This document shows positions 43,237-51,202 of a stretch of DNA of 64,000 nt, in pieces (positions within the stretch are counted from its first letter, which is position 1; every line of letters begins with the position of its first letter). The position numbers and the translations under genes were made by a program. Below the pieces are notes generated by a model. The model did no database searches. It was given only the letters and a program-made list of their open reading frames with translations, and was not told where the DNA came from. Source of the DNA: DAOQVR01 sp035341665 (GTDB lineage Bacteria; Chloroflexota; Anaerolineae; JAAYZQ01); the NCBI GenBank assembly GCA_035341665.1, contig DAOQVR010000003.1:248001-312000 (forward strand), given 5' to 3'.

Positions 43237-44256
43237 ATGAGTGACTTACATGTGCTCGCCACGCTGCGCTTCAGCGACGATCTACTGCGTCTCATCCAAG
43301 CGGTCTCGCCGCGGATACGCCTGAGCCAGCAGACCTGCCGGGATGCGGCGGAGGTCGCGACCGCACTCGCGGAGCACCCGCACACCGAAGTGCTCTACTC
43401 CCTTCACCTCCCAGCAGAGAGCCTTTCGCTCGCCCGGCACCTGCGCTGGCTGCAGCTGCACAGCGCCGGTGCCGACCATCTCCTCGATCACCCCATCATG
43501 CAGAGCGGCCTGTTCGTGACGACAACCAGCGGCATCCACGCCACGCCCATTGCCGAGTATGTCCTGGCGTCGATCCTGGCACATCGCTGGCAGGTCGCGC
43601 GCTGGACCCGCTGCCAGCGAGGGCACGAGTGGCCAAGCGGCAGGTGGAGCGTCTTTGCGCGCACTGAGCTGCGGGGCTCGACGGTCGGTATCGTCGGCTA
43701 TGGCAGCATCGGCCGAGAGGTAGCCCGCCTCGCGAACGCCTTTGGCATGCGCGTCCTGGCGACGGCACGCTCCGGCCGTTCGCTCGACCGAGGGTACATC
43801 TTGCCCGGAACCGGCGATCGCGACGGGGCAATACCCGAGCACTTGTTTTCTCCCGCGGAGTTGCACGAGATGCTGGCGCAGTGCGATTATGTCGTCCTGG
43901 CCTTGCCGCTCACTCCGACGACCACCCACCTGATCGGCGAGGCGGAGCTGCAGGCCATGAGACCGGGCGCCTACCTTGTGAACATCGCGCGGGGGCCGAT
44001 TGTCGACGAGGCAGCACTGGCCCAGGCAATGCGCGAGGGCAGGATTGCCGGCGCAGGGCTGGATGTGTTCGAGGTAGAGCCGCTGCCGCCCGACAGTCCG
44101 CTGTGGGACATGGACAATGTGCTGATTTCGCCCCATATCGCGGGCCACAGTCCTCTCTACAACGAGAGAGCCGCAACCCTCTTTGCCGAGAATCTTCGCC
44201 GCTACTTGGCCGGCGAGCCACTCCTCAACCTGGTGGACAAGAGAGCCGGCTACTGA
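43237..44256 (+). CDS. D-isomer-specific 2-hydroxyacid dehydrogenase
   Basis: The 339-residue protein has the family layout: an N-terminal substrate domain, the NAD-binding loop VGIVGYGSIGREVARLANAFGM around 150, then YVVLALPLTPTTTHLIG, VNIARGPIVDEAALAQAM with the catalytic Arg, AGAGLDVFEVEPLP, and PHIAGHSPLYNERA with the catalytic His. It is a D-2-hydroxyacid dehydrogenase or phosphoglycerate-dehydrogenase-like enzyme of undefined substrate. The ATG at 43237 has AGGAGAG about 7 bases before it. It converges on the uncharacterised nucleoside-phosphorylase-like gene. Confidence 0.9.
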   Translation: MSDLHVLATLRFSDDLLRLIQAVSPRIRLSQQTCRDAAEVATALAEHPHTEVLYSLHLPAESLSLARHLRWLQLHSAGADHLLDHPIMQSGLFVTTTSGIHATPIAEYVLASILAHRWQVARWTRCQRGHEWPSGRWSVFARTELRGSTVGIVGYGSIGREVARLANAFGMRVLATARSGRSLDRGYILPGTGDRDGAIPEHLFSPAELHEMLAQCDYVVLALPLTPTTTHLIGEAELQAMRPGAYLVNIARGPIVDEAALAQAMREGRIAGAGLDVFEVEPLPPDSPLWDMDNVLISPHIAGHSPLYNERAATLFAENLRRYLAGEPLLNLVDKRAGY

Positions 44257-44326
44257 GGCCGAAGGCTGGCGCGACGCACCTCCGCTCGGTGCCTGGCTGC
44301 CTGCACGGCGTCTGGCACGGACTGCC

Positions 44327-46078
44327 CTACCGAGCGCGCAGGTGGGCAACCTCCTGGCCCAGGATGCGCCGCAGGATGGCGATGGACGCCGCGTAGGTCG
44401 CATCCACCCCGAAGTAAGAGAGGCTCTTGGAGAGGAGTGACTGCCTTCGGCTATAGGGTGTATCCGATGCATAGTGGATCACGCCGATATCGTACGGCGC
44501 GTTGATGAAGAGGTTGACTATCTCGTCCACCGGATAGCGCTTCGGGTAGATGTCTTCGTAGACGGCGCTGAGGTAGGGACCTGTCTCCATCTCGATATCG
44601 GTGTAGCCCTCCTTGTAGAAGAGACCGACGAAATCCCTGTTCTGGAGAAAGGTGCCGCGGACTGTGATTGCTTTCTGGTTGTCGAACACGCTGCCCCGCG
44701 ATAGGTAGGGGGACACGTCGTCCGCGCGGAAGCAGTTCTTGAAGAGGAATGTGTTCTGCGAGTGCTCGTCGTAGACGACGTTGGGTATCATGGCGTCACC
44801 CACCTGGCCATTGAGGGTGGCAGCTTTGCCCATCAGGTAGACGCCGCGCAGGTCGCCCAGGTTGGCGACCGCCTCGGTGAAGATGTGGTAGGCTGCCATG
44901 CCCAGAGGATAGTCGACGTTGAGGACGATGGCATCGCTCTCGCGCAGCAGATCGAGGTCCTCCATCTGCAGCCGTGGGTCAAAGCAGTCGGGGCAGAGGC
45001 TCTTCAGCTCAAAGATCTGGCCGGCGACGTCGAGGTAACGTGGATTCTCTACGTGCAGTACTCCGCGCAGGCGCAGGGCACTGCGCATGGATGACTGTCT
45101 CTCCGCTCGCTCGTCCGGTCTGCCACCGCGCACGTAGTGGCTTAGCGCGTAGTACAGGAGGTTCAACAGCTCGCCGCCAGCCGGCCCGGCTTTCAGTCGC
45201 TGGTAGTCGCGCCACAGGTTTTCCGGGTTGGCTTGCTCCAGGTATTCGGCCAGCGCCGGCTCAATACTGAGCGCGTAGCCCGAGAGCAAGTTGGCAAGAC
45301 TGTGAGTGTTGGATGACACAATGTAGACGGGCCGGTAGAAGAGGTCGCTCTTGAGCGCCCGGTCAATCTCCCCGCTGATGGTCAGCCACCAGCCGCTGGT
45401 CGCGCGCCGGTAGTCCGTCAGTGAGCCGGCCAGCAGTCGGATTGACATATCCTTGCGCGCGTGCCCGACCGCCAGCAGGTTGGGCCACAGGGACTCGCCC
45501 CAGGCGGACTGGAGCTTCACAAAGTCATCGGCCGGCACAGCCAGCCGTTCAGCGATCTCCCCTACCTCGTCCGGCTCCAGGCCTCTCCGGCCCTCCACAT
45601 GCTCCTCAATCCGGCCGAGGATGGGGTCGTTCGCCAGCCGAAAGTGTAGCTTGTTCCACTCAATCTGGTAAGCGGTCAGCATCGGGATCAGGTCGTCGAT
45701 GTCCGATGCGCTTGCGATGAAAGCAGCGAGAAGCCCTTTTCCATCGTAGAAGAACTTGCGGCGGCGCGAGTGGGCCGTCACCGGCTCCCACTTGTCCACG
45801 TCCGGGTAGCCGCGGCGCTCAAACACCTCCTCTGACTGGGCCATCAGCACGAGCTGGACCGAGGGAAGACACTGTGGGAGGCGCATCACGCTGTAGACAA
45901 AGGCAGAGATGTCCGGCGTAGGGCTGTCGGCACCAAGGTGCAGGCTGGACCGCATCGCCATGTGGGTCTCTTCCAGAGAGCGGACGCGGATATCGGCGCT
46001 TGAGCGCAGCAGGGAGTAGTAGGTGCGCTGGTACAGATCGATCTCTTCGTTTCCACGGGATGGGATTGCGCGATCCAT
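44327..46078 (-). CDS. Uncharacterised protein with nucleoside-phosphorylase-like C-terminal domain
   Basis: The 583-residue protein has a helical N-terminal part (about 1-330), largely featureless, with no membrane segment. From about 370 to 583 the order of motifs resembles the purine nucleoside phosphorylase / AMP nucleosidase fold: DAIVLNVDYPLGMAAYH, then GVYLMGKAATLNGQVGDAMIP and VVYDEHSQNTFL (phosphate/base region), IEMETGPYLSAVYED at the position of the ribose-binding MExE loop, and VIHYASDTPYSRRQ at that of the base-binding Asp. A DUF6909-like assignment is likely, but I am not sure. Function unknown. It lies downstream of the 140-residue protein gene on the same strand. Confidence 0.6.
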   Translation of the reverse strand: MDRAIPSRGNEEIDLYQRTYYSLLRSSADIRVRSLEETHMAMRSSLHLGADSPTPDISAFVYSVMRLPQCLPSVQLVLMAQSEEVFERRGYPDVDKWEPVTAHSRRRKFFYDGKGLLAAFIASASDIDDLIPMLTAYQIEWNKLHFRLANDPILGRIEEHVEGRRGLEPDEVGEIAERLAVPADDFVKLQSAWGESLWPNLLAVGHARKDMSIRLLAGSLTDYRRATSGWWLTISGEIDRALKSDLFYRPVYIVSSNTHSLANLLSGYALSIEPALAEYLEQANPENLWRDYQRLKAGPAGGELLNLLYYALSHYVRGGRPDERAERQSSMRSALRLRGVLHVENPRYLDVAGQIFELKSLCPDCFDPRLQMEDLDLLRESDAIVLNVDYPLGMAAYHIFTEAVANLGDLRGVYLMGKAATLNGQVGDAMIPNVVYDEHSQNTFLFKNCFRADDVSPYLSRGSVFDNQKAITVRGTFLQNRDFVGLFYKEGYTDIEMETGPYLSAVYEDIYPKRYPVDEIVNLFINAPYDIGVIHYASDTPYSRRQSLLSKSLSYFGVDATYAASIAILRRILGQEVAHLRAR

Positions 46079-46130
46079 AAGCCTACCTCATGAGGCACCC
46101 GTTTGGGGGCACCTGTACCGTTCATGCGAT

Positions 46131-46553
46131 CTACTCGCCATCCGGCTCTGCCTGCTCCGGCACATCGACGCGGACCAGCTCCCCATGGGTGTTGATGATC
46201 ACACGGAAGCCGAGCAGCCCCAGCGTCATGCGTGCATCCTCGGGCAGGCCAGTGCTCAGAGCGCGGTCCATCTGATCCACCGAGGCATCGATCGCCGCCT
46301 TGGTGAAGAGATCGTCGCTGCCCAGCATCTTGAGCATGGCCTCGGTAGCAATCTCGAGATGCTCCAGGAACTGATCGCGGAACATGCCCAATACCTGTCG
46401 ATCGACGGGCTCCGACGGAACGTGGAGCAGGAACCCATTGTCGTCAACCACGTAACAGGGCAAGCCCCCGACCGTGGTGACACCAACCGGCCTGTCCGAC
46501 TCGTCATAGATCAGACCTTCAAAGAGCGCTCTCGTGGCGGGCGTGGTGCTCAT
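46131..46553 (-). CDS. Conserved hypothetical protein, 140 residues
   Basis: I do not recognise the family. The product has no membrane segment or cysteine motif. It begins MSTTPATRALFEGLIYDESD, has a sheet-like GVTTVGGLPCYVVDDNGFLLHVPSEPVD, an acidic helix region (FLEHLEIATEAMLKMLGSDDLF) and ends in a Glu/Asp-rich tail. ATG at 46553 follows GGGGGA; longer open frames to 46976 run through the tRNA genes and are rejected. It lies directly downstream of the tRNA terminator and upstream of the nucleoside-phosphorylase-like gene, so it may be transcribed by read-through or from an unseen promoter. Confidence 0.7.
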   Translation of the reverse strand: MSTTPATRALFEGLIYDESDRPVGVTTVGGLPCYVVDDNGFLLHVPSEPVDRQVLGMFRDQFLEHLEIATEAMLKMLGSDDLFTKAAIDASVDQMDRALSTGLPEDARMTLGLLGFRVIINTHGELVRVDVPEQAEPDGE

Positions 46554-46575
46554 GGTTTCCCCCTGCATCTCATAG

Positions 46576-46607
46576 GGAAAAGGGCAGCGGCGCACTCGCC
46601 ACTGCCC
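46576..46607 (-). terminator. Intrinsic terminator of the rnpB-tRNA unit
   Basis: Stem 46582-46592 with 46597-46607 (11 pairs, one of them G-U, 4-base loop), directly followed on the minus strand by TTTT (46581-46578). It begins 11 bases after the 3' end of tRNA-Ala. Confidence 0.75.
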
Positions 46608-46617
46608 TCCCCCGACT

Positions 46618-46692
46618 TGGTGGACCCGGCCGGATTCGAACCGGCGGTTTCCTGCGTGCAAAGCAGGCGTCTTCCCGCTAGACCACGGGCCC
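46618..46692 (-). tRNA. tRNA-Ala (anticodon UGC)
   Basis: A complete cloverleaf reads on the minus strand: 7-bp acceptor stem GGGCCCG/CGGGTCC with the alanine identity pair G3:U70, D-arm GTCT/AGAC, anticodon stem CCTGC/GCAGG with loop TTTGCAC (anticodon TGC), T-arm GCCGG/CCGGC with TTCGAAT, and an encoded 3' CCA. It lies 16 bases after tRNA-Leu. Confidence 0.97.
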
Positions 46693-46708
46693 AGGATACA
46701 ACGGGCTG

Positions 46709-46792
46709 TGCCGACGAGAGGATTTGAACCTCCACACCCCGTAGGGCAACAGATCCTAAGTCTGTCGCGTCTGCCAATTCCGCCACGTCGGC
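46709..46792 (-). tRNA. tRNA-Leu (anticodon UAG)
   Basis: On the minus strand a class II tRNA: acceptor stem GCCGACG/CGTCGGC with discriminator A, D-loop with AATTGGCAGA, anticodon arm ACAGA/TCTGT with loop CTTAGGA (anticodon TAG), a long variable arm and T-arm with TTCAAAT. The 3' CCA is not encoded (CAG follows), unlike the neighbouring tRNA-Ala. It begins 10 bases after the end of RNase P RNA. Confidence 0.96.
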
Positions 46793-46802
46793 GCCGGTCC
46801 CA

Positions 46803-47204
46803 GGCGGATGGGATCATACTCCCGATTCTGTGGGTTGCCCCTGCCGTCATCTGTCTCACCCCAGAGGGGTGGCGGCTCTTTCCTTGCCGGGTGTGGCCCG
46901 ACCTTGGCATCGCCGCTGCGACGAGACCGAGCCCGAAGGCCCAGCCCACTCGCCTTGCTCCCGGCCGCACACTCACCCAGCCGGGCGGGTTGCCTCGCCC
47001 GCTGGTGGGCTCTTACCCCACCGGTTCGCCCCTTACCCGGAAACCGGGCGGGATTCCTTTCTGTTGCGGTTGTGGTCGGGCCGGCCTTCGCCGTCCCGCC
47101 CCCACTTGCTGTTTCGTGGGGCGGCCTCACACCTCACGGTGCCGGGAGTCGGGAAGTTCCTCTGGCCGGAACAAGCCAACCAGCGACGGCTCCCCCATCC
47201 ACCG
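46803..47204 (-). ncRNA. rnpB: RNase P RNA (rnpB), bacterial type A
   Basis: The minus strand carries the conserved cores of RNase P RNA in order: GAGGAACTTCCCGAC (CR I), GTAAGAGCCCACCAGCG (CR II/III), GGGAGCAAGG (CR IV-like), and ACAGAATCGGGAGTATG (CR V). P1 closes the molecule: GGTGGATGGG (47203-47194) with CCCATCCGCC (46812-46803), one G-U pair. P4 pairs ACT-T-CCCGA with TCGGG-AGT, leaving the conserved bulged U, although this is not the usual AAGUCCGG/CCGGCUU sequence. The 5' end fits a promoter at 47211-47239. The length, about 400 bases, is normal. The RNA processes the 5' ends of tRNAs; here two tRNA genes follow in the same transcript. Confidence 0.93.
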
Positions 47205-47210
47205 GACCGG

Positions 47211-47239
47211 AGTATAGCACGGAAAGGCGGGCCTGTCAA
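47211..47239 (-). promoter_or_regulatory. Promoter of the rnpB-tRNA-Leu-tRNA-Ala unit
   Basis: Minus strand: TTGACA (47239-47234), 17 bases, TATACT (47216-47211), start near 47204, exactly at the 5' strand of helix P1. Confidence 0.8.
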
Positions 47240-47349
47240 AGGCCCGAGCACGCAGGGAGTCGGATGGAAGGGCAATCCCGCCGAGCTCCTCTTCGGGCGG
47301 CCGGTGGGTCTCGCAGGCAGAAAACACTACCAGGGCCTAGGCTGCGCGG

Positions 47350-47378
47350 TTGACGGGTTTTCCCACATGGAGTATACT
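47350..47378 (+). promoter_or_regulatory. Promoter of the TrkA-N/RyR gene, probably leaderless
   Basis: TTGACG (47350-47355), 17 bases, TATACT (47373-47378). The predicted start, 7-8 bases downstream, falls on or next to the ATG at 47386. The -10 lies in the palindrome AGTATACT. Confidence 0.6.
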
Positions 47379-47385
47379 AGGAGCA

Positions 47386-49761
47386 ATGGCCCATAGGTCC
47401 ACCCCACGGCTGTGGTTGGAGACTGCCCGGCGCCTCTGGCGCCGGCACGGTTGGATCGTCATCGGCCTGCTGTGGGCGGCTGCACTGATCCTGGGCTACG
47501 TCGGCTTTTCGCGCCATGCGCTCGCCACAGGCAGATCAAGCCGCTTCATCGACCTGATGTACCGCACGCTGCAGCTGGTCGCGATGAACTCGGGCGATGT
47601 CGACGGTGCGGGGTGGCAGCTCGACACGGCGCGTTTTCTGCTCCCAGTCCTGGCAGCCTGGACGGCACTCCGCGCGCTGCTCTCGCTCTTCCGCGACCGG
47701 TGGCAGCAGCTCCGCGTGCGCTCCTGGAAAGGCCACGTGATTGTGTGCGGACTAAGCCGCAAGGGCTGGCTCCTCGCGCAGGGCTTTGCCGACCGGGGGG
47801 ACCGGGTGGTTGTGCTCGAGGCGAACAAGGATCACACGCTGGTCGGCACCTGCCGAGAGCGCGGGATCGGGGTGTTCACCGGTGACGCCACCGATCCCGA
47901 TCTGTTGTGCCGCGCGGGGGTACGCGGTGCGCGGCTCCTGGTGGCCGTGACCGACGATGATGGCATCAACGCCGAGATAGCGGTGCGCGTCCAGAGCCTA
48001 CTGCGGGCAACAGGCACCGCGGGAGGCAAGCAGGCAGACCGGCGCTACCCGCTGACGTGCACCGTGCACGTGGTGGACCCCCATCTGCACGAGCTGGCGC
48101 GAACGCGCGAGATGGCACTGGGGGAAGGCTCGGCCTTTCGGCTCGAGCTGTTTAACGTCTTTGCCCGGGCAGCCCGCCTTCTGTGGAGCCAATTCGGTAC
48201 AGGCCGCTCAAGCCGGCATGCATCTCCAGCGCTTCCCGTCGAGCAAGAGGGCTGCTGCTCCGGTCATGTGCTCGTGACCGGGCTCGGGCGCCTGGGAGAA
48301 AGCCTTGTCGTCCATGCGGCCAGGGACTGGCACGCACTGCTGCACGAGTCGCCATGCCGCGCGGCCGGTCGCCTGCGAATCACCGTGGTCGACAAGGAAG
48401 CTGACTGGAAGTGCCGCGCGCTGAGTCTGCGCTACCCTCGCCTGGCCGGTGTGTGCGACCTGATCCCCCTGAGGATGAACATCCGCTCGCCCGAGTTCGA
48501 GGAAGGCGCATTCCTCGCCGGAGGCGCTGGCTACCCGCCGGTGAGTGTGGCCTATGTCTGCCTCGACGACGACTCGCTGGGCCTGCGCACCGGCTTGGCA
48601 ATCCACCAGCACCTCGTTCGTGCTTCCAACGGCGATGCGCAGGTCGTGGTGCGCATGACCGGTGCCGGAGGGCTGGCGCGCCTGGTCGAGCCGGATGGGA
48701 GCGGAGTGACATCCTTCGCCGGGCTGCATGCCTTCGGGCTGCTAGACCGCACCTGCACACCTGATGCGATCCTGGGCGGCACGCACGAGGTGCTGGCCCG
48801 CGGCCTGCATGACGTCTACCTCGATCAGGCGCGGGCGCTGGGCCACACGGAAGCTACCAACCCTTCCATGGTCGAGTGGGAGCGCCTTCCGGAGGAGCTG
48901 CGCGAGTCGAGTCGCGCTGCGGCCGACGGCATCGTTCGGCAGCTGGAGACCCTTGGCTACGCACTCGCCCCACTGGCGGACTGGGATGCGGCCGCCTTCC
49001 GCTTCAGTGAGTTCGAGCAGGAGCACCTGGCCAGGAGCGAGCACTTCCGCTTTGTGGCCGAACGGGTCAGCCAGGGCTGGCACTATGCAGACACCCCGAA
49101 GGACCTGCGGTCCAGGCACAGCCCGGCGATCACGTCCTGGGAGACGCTGCCCGTGGAGGAGAGGAGCAAGGCACTCGCCGCCATGCGGAGGCTCCCGCTC
49201 ACACTGGCACGCGCCGGCTTTCAGATCGTCCGGACGCCTCCGGCGGGGGTGGCAAACGCGGACTCTCCGGAGGATGCAGAGACAGCCGCGAGAACACAGG
49301 ACACCCGACACGAGGTCATGGCCCGCGCCATCCACGAGCGCTATCGCAGGAACCAGCGGGAGAACAAGCCACCGGACGACCCGGCAATGCAGCCGTGGGA
49401 GGCGCTGGCAGAGCCCCTGCGCGAGTCGAACCGGGAGCAGGCCCGCAGCATTGAGTCCACTCTGCGGCGCATCGACTGTGGGGTACAGCCCGCCGGTGAG
49501 CAGGGCCCGGCTCCCTGTGCCTTTTCGGAGGAGGAGATCGAGACGATGGCCGCTGTGGCGCACGACCATTGGGCCGAGGAGAGGCGCCGCGGAGGCTGGA
49601 GCTCGGCCCCACAGCGCGACGTCGGCGGCAAGCTCACCCCGTATCTGGACATGCCCTACGATGACCTGCCTGAGCATGTCAAGGAGTGGGACCGCCAGGC
49701 GGTTCGCGCCATACCGGAGGTGCTGGCGGCTGCCGGTCTTGAGGTGGTCCGGCGAGGCTAG
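47386..49761 (+). CDS. Membrane protein with two TrkA-N domains and four RyR-like repeats (putative ion channel/conductance regulator)
   Basis: The 791-residue protein has two N-terminal membrane segments (WIVIGLLWAAALILGYVGF and RFLLPVLAAWTALRALLSLF) around a pore-like helix (FIDLMYRTLQLVAMNSGD). Two Rossmann TrkA-N domains follow: HVIVCGLSRKGWLLAQGFA near 117 and HVLVTGLGRLGESLVVHAA near 290. The C-terminal 320 residues hold four tandem RyR-like repeats with the family 'H..Y...... W..L.......R..A' pattern, for example VLARGLHDVYLDQARALGH and AHDHWAEERRRGGWSS. This fits bacterial K+ conductance proteins of the Castor/Pollux-like type; the conducted ion is inferred. ATG at 47386 is preferred over 47350, which lies in the promoter; AGGAG precedes it but would not be transcribed. 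Confidence 0.82.
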   Translation: MAHRSTPRLWLETARRLWRRHGWIVIGLLWAAALILGYVGFSRHALATGRSSRFIDLMYRTLQLVAMNSGDVDGAGWQLDTARFLLPVLAAWTALRALLSLFRDRWQQLRVRSWKGHVIVCGLSRKGWLLAQGFADRGDRVVVLEANKDHTLVGTCRERGIGVFTGDATDPDLLCRAGVRGARLLVAVTDDDGINAEIAVRVQSLLRATGTAGGKQADRRYPLTCTVHVVDPHLHELARTREMALGEGSAFRLELFNVFARAARLLWSQFGTGRSSRHASPALPVEQEGCCSGHVLVTGLGRLGESLVVHAARDWHALLHESPCRAAGRLRITVVDKEADWKCRALSLRYPRLAGVCDLIPLRMNIRSPEFEEGAFLAGGAGYPPVSVAYVCLDDDSLGLRTGLAIHQHLVRASNGDAQVVVRMTGAGGLARLVEPDGSGVTSFAGLHAFGLLDRTCTPDAILGGTHEVLARGLHDVYLDQARALGHTEATNPSMVEWERLPEELRESSRAAADGIVRQLETLGYALAPLADWDAAAFRFSEFEQEHLARSEHFRFVAERVSQGWHYADTPKDLRSRHSPAITSWETLPVEERSKALAAMRRLPLTLARAGFQIVRTPPAGVANADSPEDAETAARTQDTRHEVMARAIHERYRRNQRENKPPDDPAMQPWEALAEPLRESNREQARSIESTLRRIDCGVQPAGEQGPAPCAFSEEEIETMAAVAHDHWAEERRRGGWSSAPQRDVGGKLTPYLDMPYDDLPEHVKEWDRQAVRAIPEVLAAAGLEVVRRG

Positions 49762-50008
49762 GCAGCGCCGTCCCGTATCGCCACCCGGTCTCGAGGGCTC
49801 TCCCCGGTCAGTTGCGCAGTTGCTCATCGACGACGAGCGGAAGGATGCAGAGACGCTGGTGCGCCCGCCGGCGGGAGCTGAGGGCTTGCACCAATCCCTG
49901 GCGCCTTGGCCCAGCAGTGCGGTTAGCGAGGTGCCATGTGGCGACCGCGCAGCCGACTCGGAACTCATGCGCGTGGCGAGGATGCGTGCGGAACACGCAC
50001 CACACAGC

Positions 50009-50037
50009 TTGACAGCGGGCATCACTTGCGGTAAGGT
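50009..50037 (+). promoter_or_regulatory. Promoter of the polysaccharide deacetylase gene
   Basis: TTGACA (50009-50014), 17 bases, TAAGGT (50032-50037), start near 50044, only about 3 bases before the ATG. The rest of the gap 49762-50008 shows nothing recognisable. Confidence 0.45.
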
Positions 50038-50046
50038 CAGGGGGAC

Positions 50047-51162
50047 ATGAGACGACCCGAACACCCCCATTCGCTCGGCGCAGCCGTGAGCCGGACCACG
50101 CCGCTCAGGATGTTGGCCCTCCCGCTGGTGGTGCTTCTCCTGGCAGCCGGCTACCAGCACCGGTTGGCGCCCGTCGCGGGCAGAGCCGCGCGCGTGGCAA
50201 CCGAGACGATGCCGGCTGCGGTGGATGCCGTGCCCAGGGGTGGCGGCGTCCCCACAGAGCTGCCCTCGGAGACTGCGGCACGGTCGCCCGGTTCTGGCAC
50301 AGGCACCTCGCCTGGCCTGCGAGGAGCACGCGGCCCGGCTCTGGTGCCCGCCATCGACCCGCCGCCAACCACCACGCGCACGCCCATACCGCCGCCCACC
50401 CACACGCCGACACCACAGCCTACCGACGCCCCAACGCCTGCGCCGTTGCTCCCCACCCCTGATGGCACTGCACGCGCCGCCCGTGTGCCTATCCTGATGT
50501 ACCACCACATCGAGGTTCCACCCGCTGGGGCCAGCGAGCTGCGACGGAGCCTGTCGGTCACGCCCTCCGACTTTGAGACACAGCTCCTCTTCCTCGAGAA
50601 GGAAGGCTACCAGGCAATCAGCCTGCGGGACCTCGCGCTCTATCTGACGCAGGGCGCCCCTCTTCCGGAGAGGCCGGTGCTCCTCACGTTCGACGACGGC
50701 TACCGGGACAACTACACCTACGCTTTTCCGCTCTTGAAGCGCTTTGGCTTTTCCGCTACGTTCTTCCTTGTCACGGCCCCTATCGATGCTGCCAATCCCG
50801 ACTTTGTCTCGTGGGACGAGGTGAAGGAGATGAGCCGAGCGGGCATGTCGTTCGAGCCGCACAGCCTCGATCATCCCGACATGCGCGGCCGTAGCATGGA
50901 GTTCCTTGTCTACCAGATCCTGGCGTCCAAGGGTGCAATCGAAGAGCGGACGGGAGAGACCTGTCGCTTCTTCGCCTACCCCTCCGGACGATACGACCAG
51001 TCAGTGATCGACGTGCTGCAATCGGCGGACTTTTGGGGCGCGGTGCTGACCGAGCAAGGTGCCACCCACACGGCCGGCAGGATGTTCGAGCTGCAGCGCG
51101 TGCGGGTGCAGCCGGGCGACAGCCTGGATGCCTTTGCAGTGAAGTTGGCGATGAACTGGTAA
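50047..51162 (+). CDS. Secreted polysaccharide deacetylase (NodB domain)
   Basis: The 371-residue protein has a membrane anchor or signal (MLALPLVVLLLAAGYQHRL, about 21-40), then a long Pro/Thr-rich linker (to about 140) rich in PTPxPT-type sequence, then a NodB domain: VPILMYHHIEVPP, the metal motif LLTFDDGYRDNYTYAF (first Asp-Asp), EPHSLDHPDMRG (HSLDH, the second metal motif) and FFAYPSGRYDQS. It removes acetyl groups from peptidoglycan or another polysaccharide outside the cell. ATG at 50047 is preceded by AGGGG but the promoter places transcription start almost at the codon. Confidence 0.88.
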   Translation: MRRPEHPHSLGAAVSRTTPLRMLALPLVVLLLAAGYQHRLAPVAGRAARVATETMPAAVDAVPRGGGVPTELPSETAARSPGSGTGTSPGLRGARGPALVPAIDPPPTTTRTPIPPPTHTPTPQPTDAPTPAPLLPTPDGTARAARVPILMYHHIEVPPAGASELRRSLSVTPSDFETQLLFLEKEGYQAISLRDLALYLTQGAPLPERPVLLTFDDGYRDNYTYAFPLLKRFGFSATFFLVTAPIDAANPDFVSWDEVKEMSRAGMSFEPHSLDHPDMRGRSMEFLVYQILASKGAIEERTGETCRFFAYPSGRYDQSVIDVLQSADFWGAVLTEQGATHTAGRMFELQRVRVQPGDSLDAFAVKLAMNW

Positions 51163-51202
51163 GCCGGCAACATGGCGCTCCTCCAGGGGGCAGCCATGAG
51201 AG

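Noticed and set aside
46813..47194. Open frames between the tRNA genes and the RyR gene
   Set aside because: Several frames of 80-190 codons exist, but they overlap the RNase P RNA and reflect its GC-rich structure.
48742..50874. 710-residue open frame on the minus strand
   Set aside because: It lies antisense to the RyR and deacetylase genes, shows no family motif and has the composition expected from GC-rich antisense reading.
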